From Acrocarpospora corrugata (GTDB taxonomy: Bacteria > Actinomycetota > Actinomycetes > Streptosporangiales > Streptosporangiaceae), in the NCBI RefSeq assembly GCF_009687845.1, contig NZ_BLAD01000078.1, positions 1 to 41,929 on the forward strand: a DNA stretch of 41,929 nucleotides, in the 5' to 3' direction. The notes under the pieces are model-generated. The model was not told where the DNA came from, made no database searches, and was given only the letters and a program-made list of their open reading frames with translations. Positions 22,161 through 29,354 of the stretch are shown here, piece after piece. Both the position numbers and the translations under genes were made by a program. How positions within the stretch are numbered: the first letter of the stretch is position 1; the number at the start of each line of letters is the position of its first letter.

Positions 22161-23111
22161 GTGTCAACTCTGACGACCTCCGGGTTCTCCGATGTCGCCT
22201 CGTCGAACGCGGCCCTGCGCGGGTTCCTGCATGGGCTGCCCGGTGTCGACAAGGTGGGCGCGGACGGCCGCGCCGCCATGCTGGGCACCAGGTCCATCAA
22301 GACCACCGCCAAGCGGCAGGCGATCGACCTGGCCATCTCGATGGTCGACCTGACCACACTGGAAGGCGCCGACACCCCGGGCAAGGTCCGGGCGATGTGC
22401 GCCAAAGCAGTCCATCCCGATCCGTCGAATCCCGACGTTCCCCGGGTAGCCGCGGTCTGTGTGTATCCGGACCTGGTGGCGGAAGCCGTACGGGCGGTGG
22501 GGTCTTCCGGGGTGAAGGTGGCCAGCGTCGCGACGGCGTTCCCCAGCGGGCGGTCCTCGCTGGAGGTGAAGGTCACCGACACGGAGCTCGCGGTCGCGGC
22601 GGGGGCCGACGAGGTGGACATGGTCATCGACCGGGGGGCGTTCCTGGCCGGGGACTATCTGAAGGTGTTCGAGGAGATCGTCGCGATCAAGGCGGCCTGC
22701 GGGGACGCGCACCTGAAGGTGATCCTGGAGACCGGCGAGCTCGCCACCTACGACAACGTGCGGCGGGCGTCCTGGCTGGCCATGCTGGCGGGAGGCGACT
22801 TCATCAAGACCTCCACCGGGAAGGTGCAGCCGGCGGCCACGCTGCCGGTGACCCTGGTGATGCTGGAGGCGGTGCGCGACTTCCTGGACAGCACCGGCCG
22901 CAAGGTCGGCGTGAAGCCGGCCGGTGGCATCCGCACCACCAAGGACGCGATCAAGATGCTGGTGCTGGTCAAGGAGACCGCCGGGGACGGCTGGCTGGAT
23001 CCGGACTGGTTCCGGCTGGGCGCGTCCTCGGTCCTCAACGACCTGCTGATGCAGCGCCAGAAGCAGGACACCGGACGCTACTCCGGCCCCGACTACTTCA
23101 CATTGGACTAA
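22161..23111 (+). CDS. deoC: Deoxyribose-phosphate aldolase
   Basis: 316-aa class I aldolase that splits 2-deoxyribose-5-phosphate into acetaldehyde and glyceraldehyde-3-phosphate in deoxynucleoside catabolism. The Schiff-base lysine is Lys216 in GGDFIKTSTGK. The second active-site lysine lies in VGVKPAGGIRT, and MVDLTTLEG, CVYPDL and ADEVDMVID are the usual barrel strands. It is about 70 residues longer than the short bacterial form; the extra N-terminus (SSNAALRGFLHG) is usual for the long actinobacterial/eukaryotic-like type. GTG 22161 is chosen; a CTG at 22170 with better Shine-Dalgarno spacing (GGGAGG) and a TTG at 22125 are alternatives. It is first in an operon with two aldehyde dehydrogenase genes. 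Confidence 0.94.
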   Translation: MSTLTTSGFSDVASSNAALRGFLHGLPGVDKVGADGRAAMLGTRSIKTTAKRQAIDLAISMVDLTTLEGADTPGKVRAMCAKAVHPDPSNPDVPRVAAVCVYPDLVAEAVRAVGSSGVKVASVATAFPSGRSSLEVKVTDTELAVAAGADEVDMVIDRGAFLAGDYLKVFEEIVAIKAACGDAHLKVILETGELATYDNVRRASWLAMLAGGDFIKTSTGKVQPAATLPVTLVMLEAVRDFLDSTGRKVGVKPAGGIRTTKDAIKMLVLVKETAGDGWLDPDWFRLGASSVLNDLLMQRQKQDTGRYSGPDYFTLD

Positions 23112-24548
23112 ATGATGTTCGAGTACGCACCAGCGCCCGAGTCGCGCGATGTCGTCGACATCAAGCCGTCCTACGGGCTGTTCGTCAATGGCGAGTTCGT
23201 GGACGGGTCGGGATCGGCGTTCAAGACGATCAACCCGGCCTCGGAGGAGAAGCTCGCCGAGATCGCCGCCGCCTCGGCCGCCGACGTGGACCTGGCCGTG
23301 CAGGCCGCCCGTAAGGCGTTCACGACCTGGTCGGCGATGCCCGGCGCGGAGCGCGCCAAATACCTGTTCAGGATCGCCAGGATCATCCAGGAACGCGCCC
23401 GCGAACTGGCCGTGCTGGAGTCCCTGGACAACGGCAAGCCGATCCGCGAATCCCGCGACGTGGACCTGCCGCTGGTCGCCGCCCACTTCTTCTACTACGC
23501 CGGCTGGGCGGACAAACTCCAATACGCCGGGTACGGCACCCGCCCGCTCGGCGTCGCCGGCCAGGTCATCCCGTGGAACTTCCCGCTGCTCATGCTGGCC
23601 TGGAAGATCGCCCCAGCGCTGGCCTGCGGCAACACCGTGGTCCTGAAGCCGGCCGAGACGACCCCGCTGACCGCGCTGCTGTTCGCGGAGATCTGCCAGC
23701 AGGCCGACCTGCCGCCCGGCGTGGTCAACATCGTCACCGGCGCGGGCGAGACCGGCGCGGCCGTGGTGAACCACCCGGACGTGGACAAGGTCGCGTTCAC
23801 CGGTTCGACCGAGGTCGGCCGCCTGATCGCGCGCTCGGTGGCGGGCACCGGCAAGAAGGTGACCCTCGAACTGGGCGGCAAGGCCGCCAACATCGTGTAC
23901 GAGGACGCGGCGCTGGACCAGGCGGTCGAGGGCATCGTCAACGGGATCTTCTTCAACCAGGGGCACGTCTGCTGCGCCGGGTCGCGGCTGCTGGTGCAGG
24001 AGTCGATCGCGGGTGAGCTGCTGGCCTCGCTGAAGCGGCGGCTCGGCACGCTCCGGATGGGCGACCCGCTCGACAAGAACACCGACATCGGGGCGATCAA
24101 CTCGGCCGCCCAGCTGGCCAAGATCCGCGAGCTGTCCGACGCGGGCGAGCAGGAGGGGGCCGAGCGCTGGTCGCCGGCCTGTGCCATCCCCGCGCAGGGC
24201 TTCTGGTTCCCGCCGACGATCTTCACGGGGGTGGCGCAGTCGCATCGCATCGCCCGGGAGGAGATCTTCGGTCCTGTGCTGTCGGTGCTGACGTTCCGTA
24301 CGCCCGCGGAGGCCGTGGAGAAGGCGAACAACACGCCGTTCGGGTTGTCGGCGGGGGTGTGGACGGAGAAGGCGTCGCTGATGCTGTGGACGGCGGATCG
24401 GCTGCGGGCCGGGGTCATCTGGTCCAACACCTTCAACCGCTTCGATCCGACGTCGCCGTTCGGCGGCTACAAGGAATCCGGGTACGGCCGCGAGGGCGGG
24501 CGGCACGGTCTGGAGGCTTACCTTGACGCGCGTGATGGGAGCCTGTGA
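23112..24548 (+). CDS. NAD(P)-dependent aldehyde dehydrogenase
   Basis: 478-aa complete ALDH. Cofactor motifs are PWNFPLLMLAWKIAPALACG and VAFTGSTEVGR. The general base is Glu253 in LELGGKAANIV, the catalytic Cys287 lies in NQGHVCCAGS, and the C-terminal EEIFGPVLSV and PFGGYKESGYGREGG are present. The ATG directly follows the deoC stop with no gap, so it is co-translated. The obvious substrate from context is acetaldehyde released by DeoC, giving acetate; that is inference. The Cys motif has His in place of the common Gln (GHVC). The next gene overlaps its stop by 1 bp. Confidence 0.94.
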   Translation: MMFEYAPAPESRDVVDIKPSYGLFVNGEFVDGSGSAFKTINPASEEKLAEIAAASAADVDLAVQAARKAFTTWSAMPGAERAKYLFRIARIIQERARELAVLESLDNGKPIRESRDVDLPLVAAHFFYYAGWADKLQYAGYGTRPLGVAGQVIPWNFPLLMLAWKIAPALACGNTVVLKPAETTPLTALLFAEICQQADLPPGVVNIVTGAGETGAAVVNHPDVDKVAFTGSTEVGRLIARSVAGTGKKVTLELGGKAANIVYEDAALDQAVEGIVNGIFFNQGHVCCAGSRLLVQESIAGELLASLKRRLGTLRMGDPLDKNTDIGAINSAAQLAKIRELSDAGEQEGAERWSPACAIPAQGFWFPPTIFTGVAQSHRIAREEIFGPVLSVLTFRTPAEAVEKANNTPFGLSAGVWTEKASLMLWTADRLRAGVIWSNTFNRFDPTSPFGGYKESGYGREGGRHGLEAYLDARDGSL

Positions 24549-25414
24549 TGACTGAGCGGCTGTCGGTTCGCAAGACGTACAAGTTGTTCATCGGCGGGGC
24601 GTTTCCGCGATCGGAGAGTGGAAGGTCCTATGTCGTGACCTCCGCCAAGGGTGAGTTCCTGGCCAACGCCTCCAAAGCCTCCCGTAAGGACGCGCGGGAC
24701 GCGGTCGTCGCGGCGCGGAAGGCGTTCGGGGGGTGGTCGGGGGCGACGGCGTACAACCGGGGTCAGGTGATCTACCGGATCGCCGAGATGCTGGAGAGCC
24801 GCCGCGCCCAGTTCGCCGCCGAACTGGTGGCCGCCGACGGCGTCGCCGCCAAGAAGGCCGCCGAGCTGCTGGACGCGGCCGTCGACCGGCTGGTCTGGTA
24901 CGCGGGCTGGTCTGACAAGATCGGCGCGATCCGGGGTTCGGCCAACCCGGTCGCGGGCCCCTACTTCAACCTGTCCTCGACCGAGCCGACGGGCGTGGTG
25001 GCCGTGGTGGCCCCGCCGACGGGTCCGCTGCTCGGCCTGGTCAGCGTCATCGCGCCCGTGATCGTGACCGGGAACACCTGCGTGGTGGTCGCCTCGGAGC
25101 GGGCGCCGCTGCCGTCGATCACGCTGTCGGAGGTCCTGGCCACCTCCGACCTGCCCGGCGGCGTCGTCAACATCCTCACCGGCGGGTCCGAGGAGATCGC
25201 CCCCTGGCTGGCCGGCCACATGGACGTCAACGGCATCGACCTCACGGGTGCCGCACCCGACCTGGCCAAGACCTGCGAGGAGCTGGCGGCGGAGAACCTC
25301 AAGCGGGTGCTGCGCCCGCCTGCCGACAAGATCGACTGGCTGGCCGATCCCGGCACCGCACGGATGACCGCCTTCCTGGAAACCAAGACCGTCTGGCATC
25401 CGATCGGCGTCTAG
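24548..25414 (+). CDS. Aldehyde dehydrogenase-like protein lacking the catalytic domain
   Basis: 288-aa protein covering only the cofactor-binding half of an ALDH: KLFIGGAFPRSESGRSYVV, AARKAFGGWSGATAYNRGQ, LVWYAGWSDKIGAI, TGVVAVVAPPTGPLLGLVSV and LPGGVVNILTGGSEE. There is no GQxC cysteine box and no C-terminal EEIFGP segment. It ends shortly after the point where the catalytic domain would begin, yet its frame, codon use and stop are clean, so it looks like a stable protein rather than decay. Its ATG overlaps the preceding stop (TGATG). Inference: it forms a complex with the active enzyme, like the non-catalytic second half of ALDH16 proteins. Its stop shares CTAG (25411-25414) with the convergent amidase stop. 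Confidence 0.88.
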   Translation: MTERLSVRKTYKLFIGGAFPRSESGRSYVVTSAKGEFLANASKASRKDARDAVVAARKAFGGWSGATAYNRGQVIYRIAEMLESRRAQFAAELVAADGVAAKKAAELLDAAVDRLVWYAGWSDKIGAIRGSANPVAGPYFNLSSTEPTGVVAVVAPPTGPLLGLVSVIAPVIVTGNTCVVVASERAPLPSITLSEVLATSDLPGGVVNILTGGSEEIAPWLAGHMDVNGIDLTGAAPDLAKTCEELAAENLKRVLRPPADKIDWLADPGTARMTAFLETKTVWHPIGV

Positions 25415-26736
25415 GGCGCGTGCCGGGACCACGGGCGGGCTGATTCCAGCGTCGCCGCCAGGCCGAGAAGCTGAGCTTCCGCGCCCGGCGGCGCGATCAG
25501 CTGGACCCCGATGGGCAGGCCGCTGGAGTGGCGGCCGTACGGCACGGTCATGGCCGGCCACCCCGCCAGGTTCCAGGCGGCGGTGACCGAGGCGTAGCCG
25601 ACGTTGAGCAACGTGTTCCTGGTCAGCCCGCGGCGGCCCCACCGGGCCGCTTTCGGCGGCAGCTGGGCGAGCGTCGGCGTGACCAGCACGTCGGCGTTGC
25701 CGAACCACTGGTCGGCGCCGTTGGCCCGCCAGCGGTCCCGGGTGCGGCTCCCGTCCAGGTGCAGCGAGCGCACCGCCCGGCCCGCGGCGGCCATCGTCCT
25801 GGTCCGGCGTTCCAGCTTGGCGTGGGCCAGGCCGCGCACGTCCAGGGCGGCGCAGGAGTACCAGACCGCGACCGACGACACGCCCACGATGGCGGGCACC
25901 CGGCGGCCGGGGACCACGGTGTGGCCGGCTTCGCGGAGCGTGTGGCCGGCCTCCTCGACCGCCCGCTGGAACTCCTGGTCGATGGACAGGCCGACCGGCA
26001 GCGGGTTCGGCGTGATCGCGATGCGCAGGTCGAAGGCTCGCGGGGTGACGGGGTCGCCGGCCATGACGCCGAGCGCCAGGGCGGTGTCGGCGACCGTGGT
26101 GGCCAGCGGGCCGTTCTCGGCCATCTCGAACCAGTTGTGCACGGGCGGGGGGACCAGGCCGAGGCCGGGTTTGATGGCGAGGACGCCGCAGCAGGCGCCG
26201 GGGATGCGGAGTGAGCCGAGGCCGTCGTTGCCGAGCGCCAGCGGGACCAGCCCGGCGGCCACGGCCGCGGCGCTGCCGCCGGAGGAGCCGCCCGCGGTCC
26301 TGTCCAGGTTCCAGGGGTTGCGGGCGGTGCCGTACACACTGTCGGAGAAGGCGACCAGGCTGAGTTCGGGGACGTTGGAGAGGGCCAGGACCACCGCGCC
26401 CGCCTGCCGCAGCCGGGCCACCACCGGGTGGTCGGCGGTCGCGGGCTCCGCCGGGGTGGCGGCGGAGCCGTTGCGGGTGGCCTCGCCCGCCACCTCGACG
26501 TTGTCCTTGACCACGATCGGCACGCCGGCCAGCGGCAGCCGGGCCAGATCATCCCGATCCTGGACGGCCCGCGCCTCCCGGACGGCCTCGTCGATCCGCA
26601 CCTTACGGAAGGCGCCGAGCGTCGCGGCCCGCGCGTCGATGGCGGCGAGGTGCTCGGCCACCACCGCCGGCGCCGTGGTCTTCCCGGTCCGCACGGCTTC
26701 GGCGATCTCCACGGCGGTACGTCCGACCCACGACAT
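25411..26736 (-). CDS. Amidase signature family hydrolase
   Basis: 441-aa Ser-cisSer-Lys hydrolase. The triad is visible: Lys77 in GVPIVVKDNV, cis-Ser151 in TAGGSSGGSAAA, nucleophile Ser175 in DGLGSLRIPG, with the diagnostic 24-residue spacing between the serines. The domain runs the full family length and ends in WPAMTVPYGRHSSGLPIGVQ. The substrate amide is unknown, and the family also includes GatA-like and indoleacetamide hydrolases; there is no GatB/GatC nearby, so it is not a transamidosome subunit. ATG 26736 (MSWVGRTAVEIAEAV) is preferred over 26784, whose extra residues are Gly/Pro-rich and unlike the family. It ends on the shared CTAG with the ALDH-like gene. Confidence 0.9.
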   Translation of the reverse strand: MSWVGRTAVEIAEAVRTGKTTAPAVVAEHLAAIDARAATLGAFRKVRIDEAVREARAVQDRDDLARLPLAGVPIVVKDNVEVAGEATRNGSAATPAEPATADHPVVARLRQAGAVVLALSNVPELSLVAFSDSVYGTARNPWNLDRTAGGSSGGSAAAVAAGLVPLALGNDGLGSLRIPGACCGVLAIKPGLGLVPPPVHNWFEMAENGPLATTVADTALALGVMAGDPVTPRAFDLRIAITPNPLPVGLSIDQEFQRAVEEAGHTLREAGHTVVPGRRVPAIVGVSSVAVWYSCAALDVRGLAHAKLERRTRTMAAAGRAVRSLHLDGSRTRDRWRANGADQWFGNADVLVTPTLAQLPPKAARWGRRGLTRNTLLNVGYASVTAAWNLAGWPAMTVPYGRHSSGLPIGVQLIAPPGAEAQLLGLAATLESARPWSRHAP

Positions 26737-26793
26737 GCCCAGAGTCTGACCCCACCCTCCAACCGTGGGAAGGCCTGTGACCAAGCCGATGCA

Positions 26794-26964
26794 TCACTCG
26801 CCGCGCGGTTCGCGCCCCACCTGTTTGAGCGCGAGCCGCAGCGCGAACTCGATCTGCGAGTTCACGCTCCTGAGATCGTCCGCCGCCCATTTGGCCAGGG
26901 CCTCGTGGACGGCGGGGTCGAGCCGCAGGAGCAGCTTCTTCGGTTCGCGCCGGTTCTCAGGCAT
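26794..26964 (-). CDS. Arc-like ribbon-helix-helix protein (56 aa)
   Basis: 56-aa protein: a basic start ([11 protein letters not shown]), the beta strand [13 protein letters not shown], then [20 protein letters not shown] and a basic tail. Strand plus two helices with the (S/D)-x-x-S-x-N-S-Q-I turn is the Arc/MetJ ribbon-helix-helix pattern, so it should dimerise and bind DNA. Its ATG lies inside the end of the SPFH gene (8-bp overlap, 26957-26964), so it is translated with it. It may regulate its own operon through the palindromic site at 27828-27852. Toxin-antitoxin use is not supported, since no toxin gene is adjacent. Confidence 0.8.
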   Translation of the reverse strand: MPENRREPKKLLLRLDPAVHEALAKWAADDLRSVNSQIEFALRLALKQVGREPRGE

Positions 26965-27808
26965 ACAGGCTGCCGGTGTTCACCACCGGCTGGGTCGCGC
27001 GATCACCGCACAGCACGACCAGGAGGTTGGAGACCATCGCGGCGCGGCGCTCCTCGTCGAGCTCGACCACGTGCTCGGCGCTGAGCCGGTCCAGCGCCAG
27101 CTGGACCATGCCGACCGCGCCCTCGACGATCTGCCGCCGGGCGGCCACGATCTGCGAGGCCTGCTGGCGGACCAGCATCACCTGGGCGATCTCCGGCGCG
27201 TAGGCCAGGTGGGTGATCCTGGCCTCCAGGACCTCTATGCCGGCCAGGTCGGTGCGGTCGCGCAGCTCGGTGGTGAGCTCCTCCGCCACGGTCGCGCCGT
27301 CGCGCAGGCTGGCACGCTCCTCGATGTGCGAATCGTAGGGATGGGTGGTGGCCAGGTGCCGCACCGCGGCCTCGGACTGGATCGCCACATACTCCTCGTA
27401 GTTGTCCACCGAGAAGGACGCCTTGGCCGTCTCGACCACCCGGAACACGACCACCGCGCCGATCTCCACCGGGCTGCCGTCGGCGTCGTTGACCTTGAGC
27501 TTGGCGGTCTCGAAGTTACGCACCCGCAGGGTGATCCGCCGCTTGTCGGTCAGCGGGATGACGAACTGGAACCCGGGGTCCTTCACCGAGCCCACATACC
27601 GCCCGAAGAACTGGATGACCCTCGCCTCGTTCGGGTTGATCACCGTGAATCCGGTGCCGACCACCGCGGCCAGCAGCACGGCGACGACGAGACTGACGAC
27701 CATCGTGGCTTCGTCTCGGGAGATGCCGAAGACCACCAGCACCGCGACGACGATGACCGCCGCCAGCAGCACCCAGAAACCGTTGACCCGGAACGCCTGT
27801 CGCTCCAT
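26957..27808 (-). CDS. SPFH/band 7 domain membrane protein
   Basis: 283-aa membrane-anchored SPFH protein. Two N-terminal transmembrane helices (about residues 10-28 and 37-55) precede the band 7 domain with [40 protein letters not shown] and [21 protein letters not shown] helical oligomerisation region then has [18 protein letters not shown]. Stomatin/prohibitin-like proteins form ring scaffolds in membrane microdomains, and some support stress resistance or protease control. The start at 27808 has AAGGAGGAG upstream. It is followed by the overlapping Arc-like gene, and a strong palindrome overlaps its promoter region. No NfeD partner is present. Confidence 0.92.
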   Translation of the reverse strand: MERQAFRVNGFWVLLAAVIVVAVLVVFGISRDEATMVVSLVVAVLLAAVVGTGFTVINPNEARVIQFFGRYVGSVKDPGFQFVIPLTDKRRITLRVRNFETAKLKVNDADGSPVEIGAVVVFRVVETAKASFSVDNYEEYVAIQSEAAVRHLATTHPYDSHIEERASLRDGATVAEELTTELRDRTDLAGIEVLEARITHLAYAPEIAQVMLVRQQASQIVAARRQIVEGAVGMVQLALDRLSAEHVVELDEERRAAMVSNLLVVLCGDRATQPVVNTGSLYA

Positions 27809-27827
27809 CGGCTCCTCCTTGCTATTG

Positions 27828-27852
27828 AAGTGATATCACCAAGCTATCACTT
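27828..27852. promoter_or_regulatory. Palindromic operator before SPFH gene
   Basis: AAGTGATA (27828-27835) and TATCACTT (27845-27852) are perfect 8-bp arms around 9 nt. A second, inner palindrome GTGATATCAC covers 27830-27839. The site lies 20-44 bp before the SPFH start and overlaps the stop of the upstream gene (27847-27849). The cognate regulator is unknown; the Arc-like product is a candidate. Confidence 0.6.
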
Positions 27853-28137
27853 CTCGGCCGTGGACGCGCGCGCGAAAAGTTCGGCCACCGTCACCCGGTA
27901 GTGGAACCGGGCCGTCGCCCCGATGACCATGGTCAGCCACATGTCCTCGTTGATCCGGTAGACCGCCCGGTCCTGCTCCACCACCGGATGTTTGGGCTGG
28001 TGCCGCATCGCCAGCTCGTACGCGATGGACCTGGCCTCCGCCTGCCCCCCGTCGACCTCGTAGATATCCGCGATCCGCCATTCCTTGCGGTCGAACCGAC
28101 CGACGTTCTCCTCGATGAGAACCCGCCACTCACTCAT
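27847..28137 (-). CDS. Conserved hypothetical protein (96 aa)
   Basis: 96-aa soluble protein: MSEWRVLIEENVGRFDRKEW, then IADIYEVDGGQAEARSIAYE, then RAVYRINEDMWLTMVIGATA and RFHYRVTVAEL. Alternating strands and one helix suggest a small alpha/beta domain. The sequence is well formed with normal codon use, and a relative of this pattern (small protein with RIN-x-D-x-WL) is common in actinomycetes, but the function is unknown to me. ATG 28137 was chosen because the 10 extra residues from 28167 are unlike the rest. There is no Shine-Dalgarno; CATGAT lies 6 nt before the ATG. It precedes the SPFH gene by 38 bp. Confidence 0.75.
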   Translation of the reverse strand: MSEWRVLIEENVGRFDRKEWRIADIYEVDGGQAEARSIAYELAMRHQPKHPVVEQDRAVYRINEDMWLTMVIGATARFHYRVTVAELFARASTAEK

Positions 28138-28213
28138 GCCGCGATCATGCCGTGCCGGACATGACAAGGCGAAGGCACGCCCCCGGGTGAGGGCGTACCT
28201 TCGACGGTGGTGG

Positions 28214-29170
28214 TTAGCCGAGGCCCCACTTCTGGAGCACCTGCGGCGGGACCGGCTTGGTCTGGTCGGCGGGCGGCGCCTGGACCGAGACCGGCTGGTC
28301 GTAGTCGGTTACCGTCGAGGTCAGCGTGAACTGCGGCTTCTGGCCTTCCTCGTTGCGGTAGCGGGTCTTGCGGACCATGCCCTTGTCGTCGACCCAGATG
28401 TCGGAGCGCAGCTCGTGCACGCCGGCCGCTGGGGAGGACTCGGCGCCCGGGCTCCCCATCGGGCTCGGCGCGGTGCTGTCCCCGAAGGCGGCCTTGACCA
28501 TGTCCAGGTTGTAGTTGGCGGTGTAGTGGGTGACGCTCACGCCCTCCACCTCGGCGGTTCCGACCATCTTGACGTCTTCGTACGCGTCGACGACCTTCCC
28601 GATGGTGGCCGGGTCGGTGACCGTGGCGGTGTTGAACATCTTGGCCACCGCCTTCCCGTGCGGGCCCTTGAGGTCGGCGAGGTTGACCTTCCACCAGGGG
28701 GTGTTCTCCCCGGGGCTCTGGAAGAGGCCATCAGGGTTGAGGTACCCCGCGCCACCGCTGACGATCAGCTCTGGTTTGGCGTCGCTGGCCTTGCCGTTCA
28801 TGGTGAGGTCGGTCACCTTGGCGTCCATCGTGACGGCTGGTTTGGTCTGGTACTCGTAGGTGCCGTTGGCTGTCGTATCACCTGAGTTGAAGGTGAACTT
28901 GCCCGAGCCACTTTTGGCCTGCGCGGACTTGGTCAGCGCCTGCCGCAGCGCGGTCGTCGGGTCGGCCTCCGTGGACGGGCTGGCGGACGGGCTCTCCGAT
29001 CCGCCGGGCTCCGGCGCCGTGGTCTCCTCCGACGGCATTTCGCTGGGGTTGTTTTCGGTCATACCCGGTGACGGCGGCGCGGGGGTCGCCCACGCTGTGG
29101 TCGCACCGATGCCGCTGGCCAGCACACTGAAGGTGCCGAGAGCGGCTAGTCGAAGACGAGCCTGTCCCAT
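28214..29170 (-). CDS. Secreted protein, LolA/LppX-like fold candidate
   Basis: 318-aa exported protein. A signal peptide (residues 1-28, TAWA-TPAPP) is followed by a Pro/Ser/Glu-rich tether (to about 72), then a domain made of repeated strands: SGKFTFNS, NGTYEYQTKPAVTMDAKVTD, GYLNPDGLFQ, WWKVNLADL, VSVTHYTANYNLD, SDIWVDDKGMVRKTRYRN and QFTLTSTVTDYDQPV. This order of DIWVD-x-x-G-x-V-R-K and terminal VTDYDQPV is typical of actinobacterial LppX/LolA-like secreted or lipoproteins that hold a hydrophobic ligand; it has no lipobox cysteine. A GGGG precedes the ATG. Ligand unknown. Confidence 0.8.
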   Translation of the reverse strand: MGQARLRLAALGTFSVLASGIGATTAWATPAPPSPGMTENNPSEMPSEETTAPEPGGSESPSASPSTEADPTTALRQALTKSAQAKSGSGKFTFNSGDTTANGTYEYQTKPAVTMDAKVTDLTMNGKASDAKPELIVSGGAGYLNPDGLFQSPGENTPWWKVNLADLKGPHGKAVAKMFNTATVTDPATIGKVVDAYEDVKMVGTAEVEGVSVTHYTANYNLDMVKAAFGDSTAPSPMGSPGAESSPAAGVHELRSDIWVDDKGMVRKTRYRNEEGQKPQFTLTSTVTDYDQPVSVQAPPADQTKPVPPQVLQKWGLG

Positions 29171-29228
29171 GTATCCCCCTGGTCCGGCGAAATTGACCTG
29201 CCAAAGAACGTTATGTACCGAATTCGCA

Positions 29229-29254
29229 TGAAATATCCGCGAATGCGTATTTCA
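29229..29254. promoter_or_regulatory. AT-rich inverted repeat upstream of secreted protein gene
   Basis: TGAAATA (29229-29235) and TATTTCA (29248-29254) around 12 nt, in the only AT-rich stretch between the secreted-protein gene (start 29170) and hrpB. Possible operator; no matching regulator is identified. Confidence 0.3.
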
Positions 29255-29318
29255 GAGGGTTCGCGGGTGATTACTTTGCGTCAACGGCAGGGTTGCCGAC
29301 CATGTGTTGACCAGGGTG

Positions 29319-29354
29319 GGATTGTCAGTGGGATCGTCAATGGGATCGTCAATG
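29319..29354. repeat. 12-bp tandem repeat at the 3' end of hrpB (3 units)
   Basis: GGATTGTCAGTG (29319-29330) is followed by two identical units GGATCGTCAATG (29331-29342, 29343-29354). The last unit contains the hrpB stop codon (29349-29351), so copies added to the left would not change the protein. Confidence 0.7.

Noticed and set aside
22164-24506. Minus-strand frame (780 codons) opposite deoC and the aldehyde dehydrogenase
   Set aside because: Antisense to two clearly recognised enzymes; no ribosome-binding site or domain.
26794-27808. Toxin-antitoxin system from the Arc-like gene
   Set aside because: The partner is a membrane SPFH protein with no toxin features, and the amidase next door is an ordinary enzyme.
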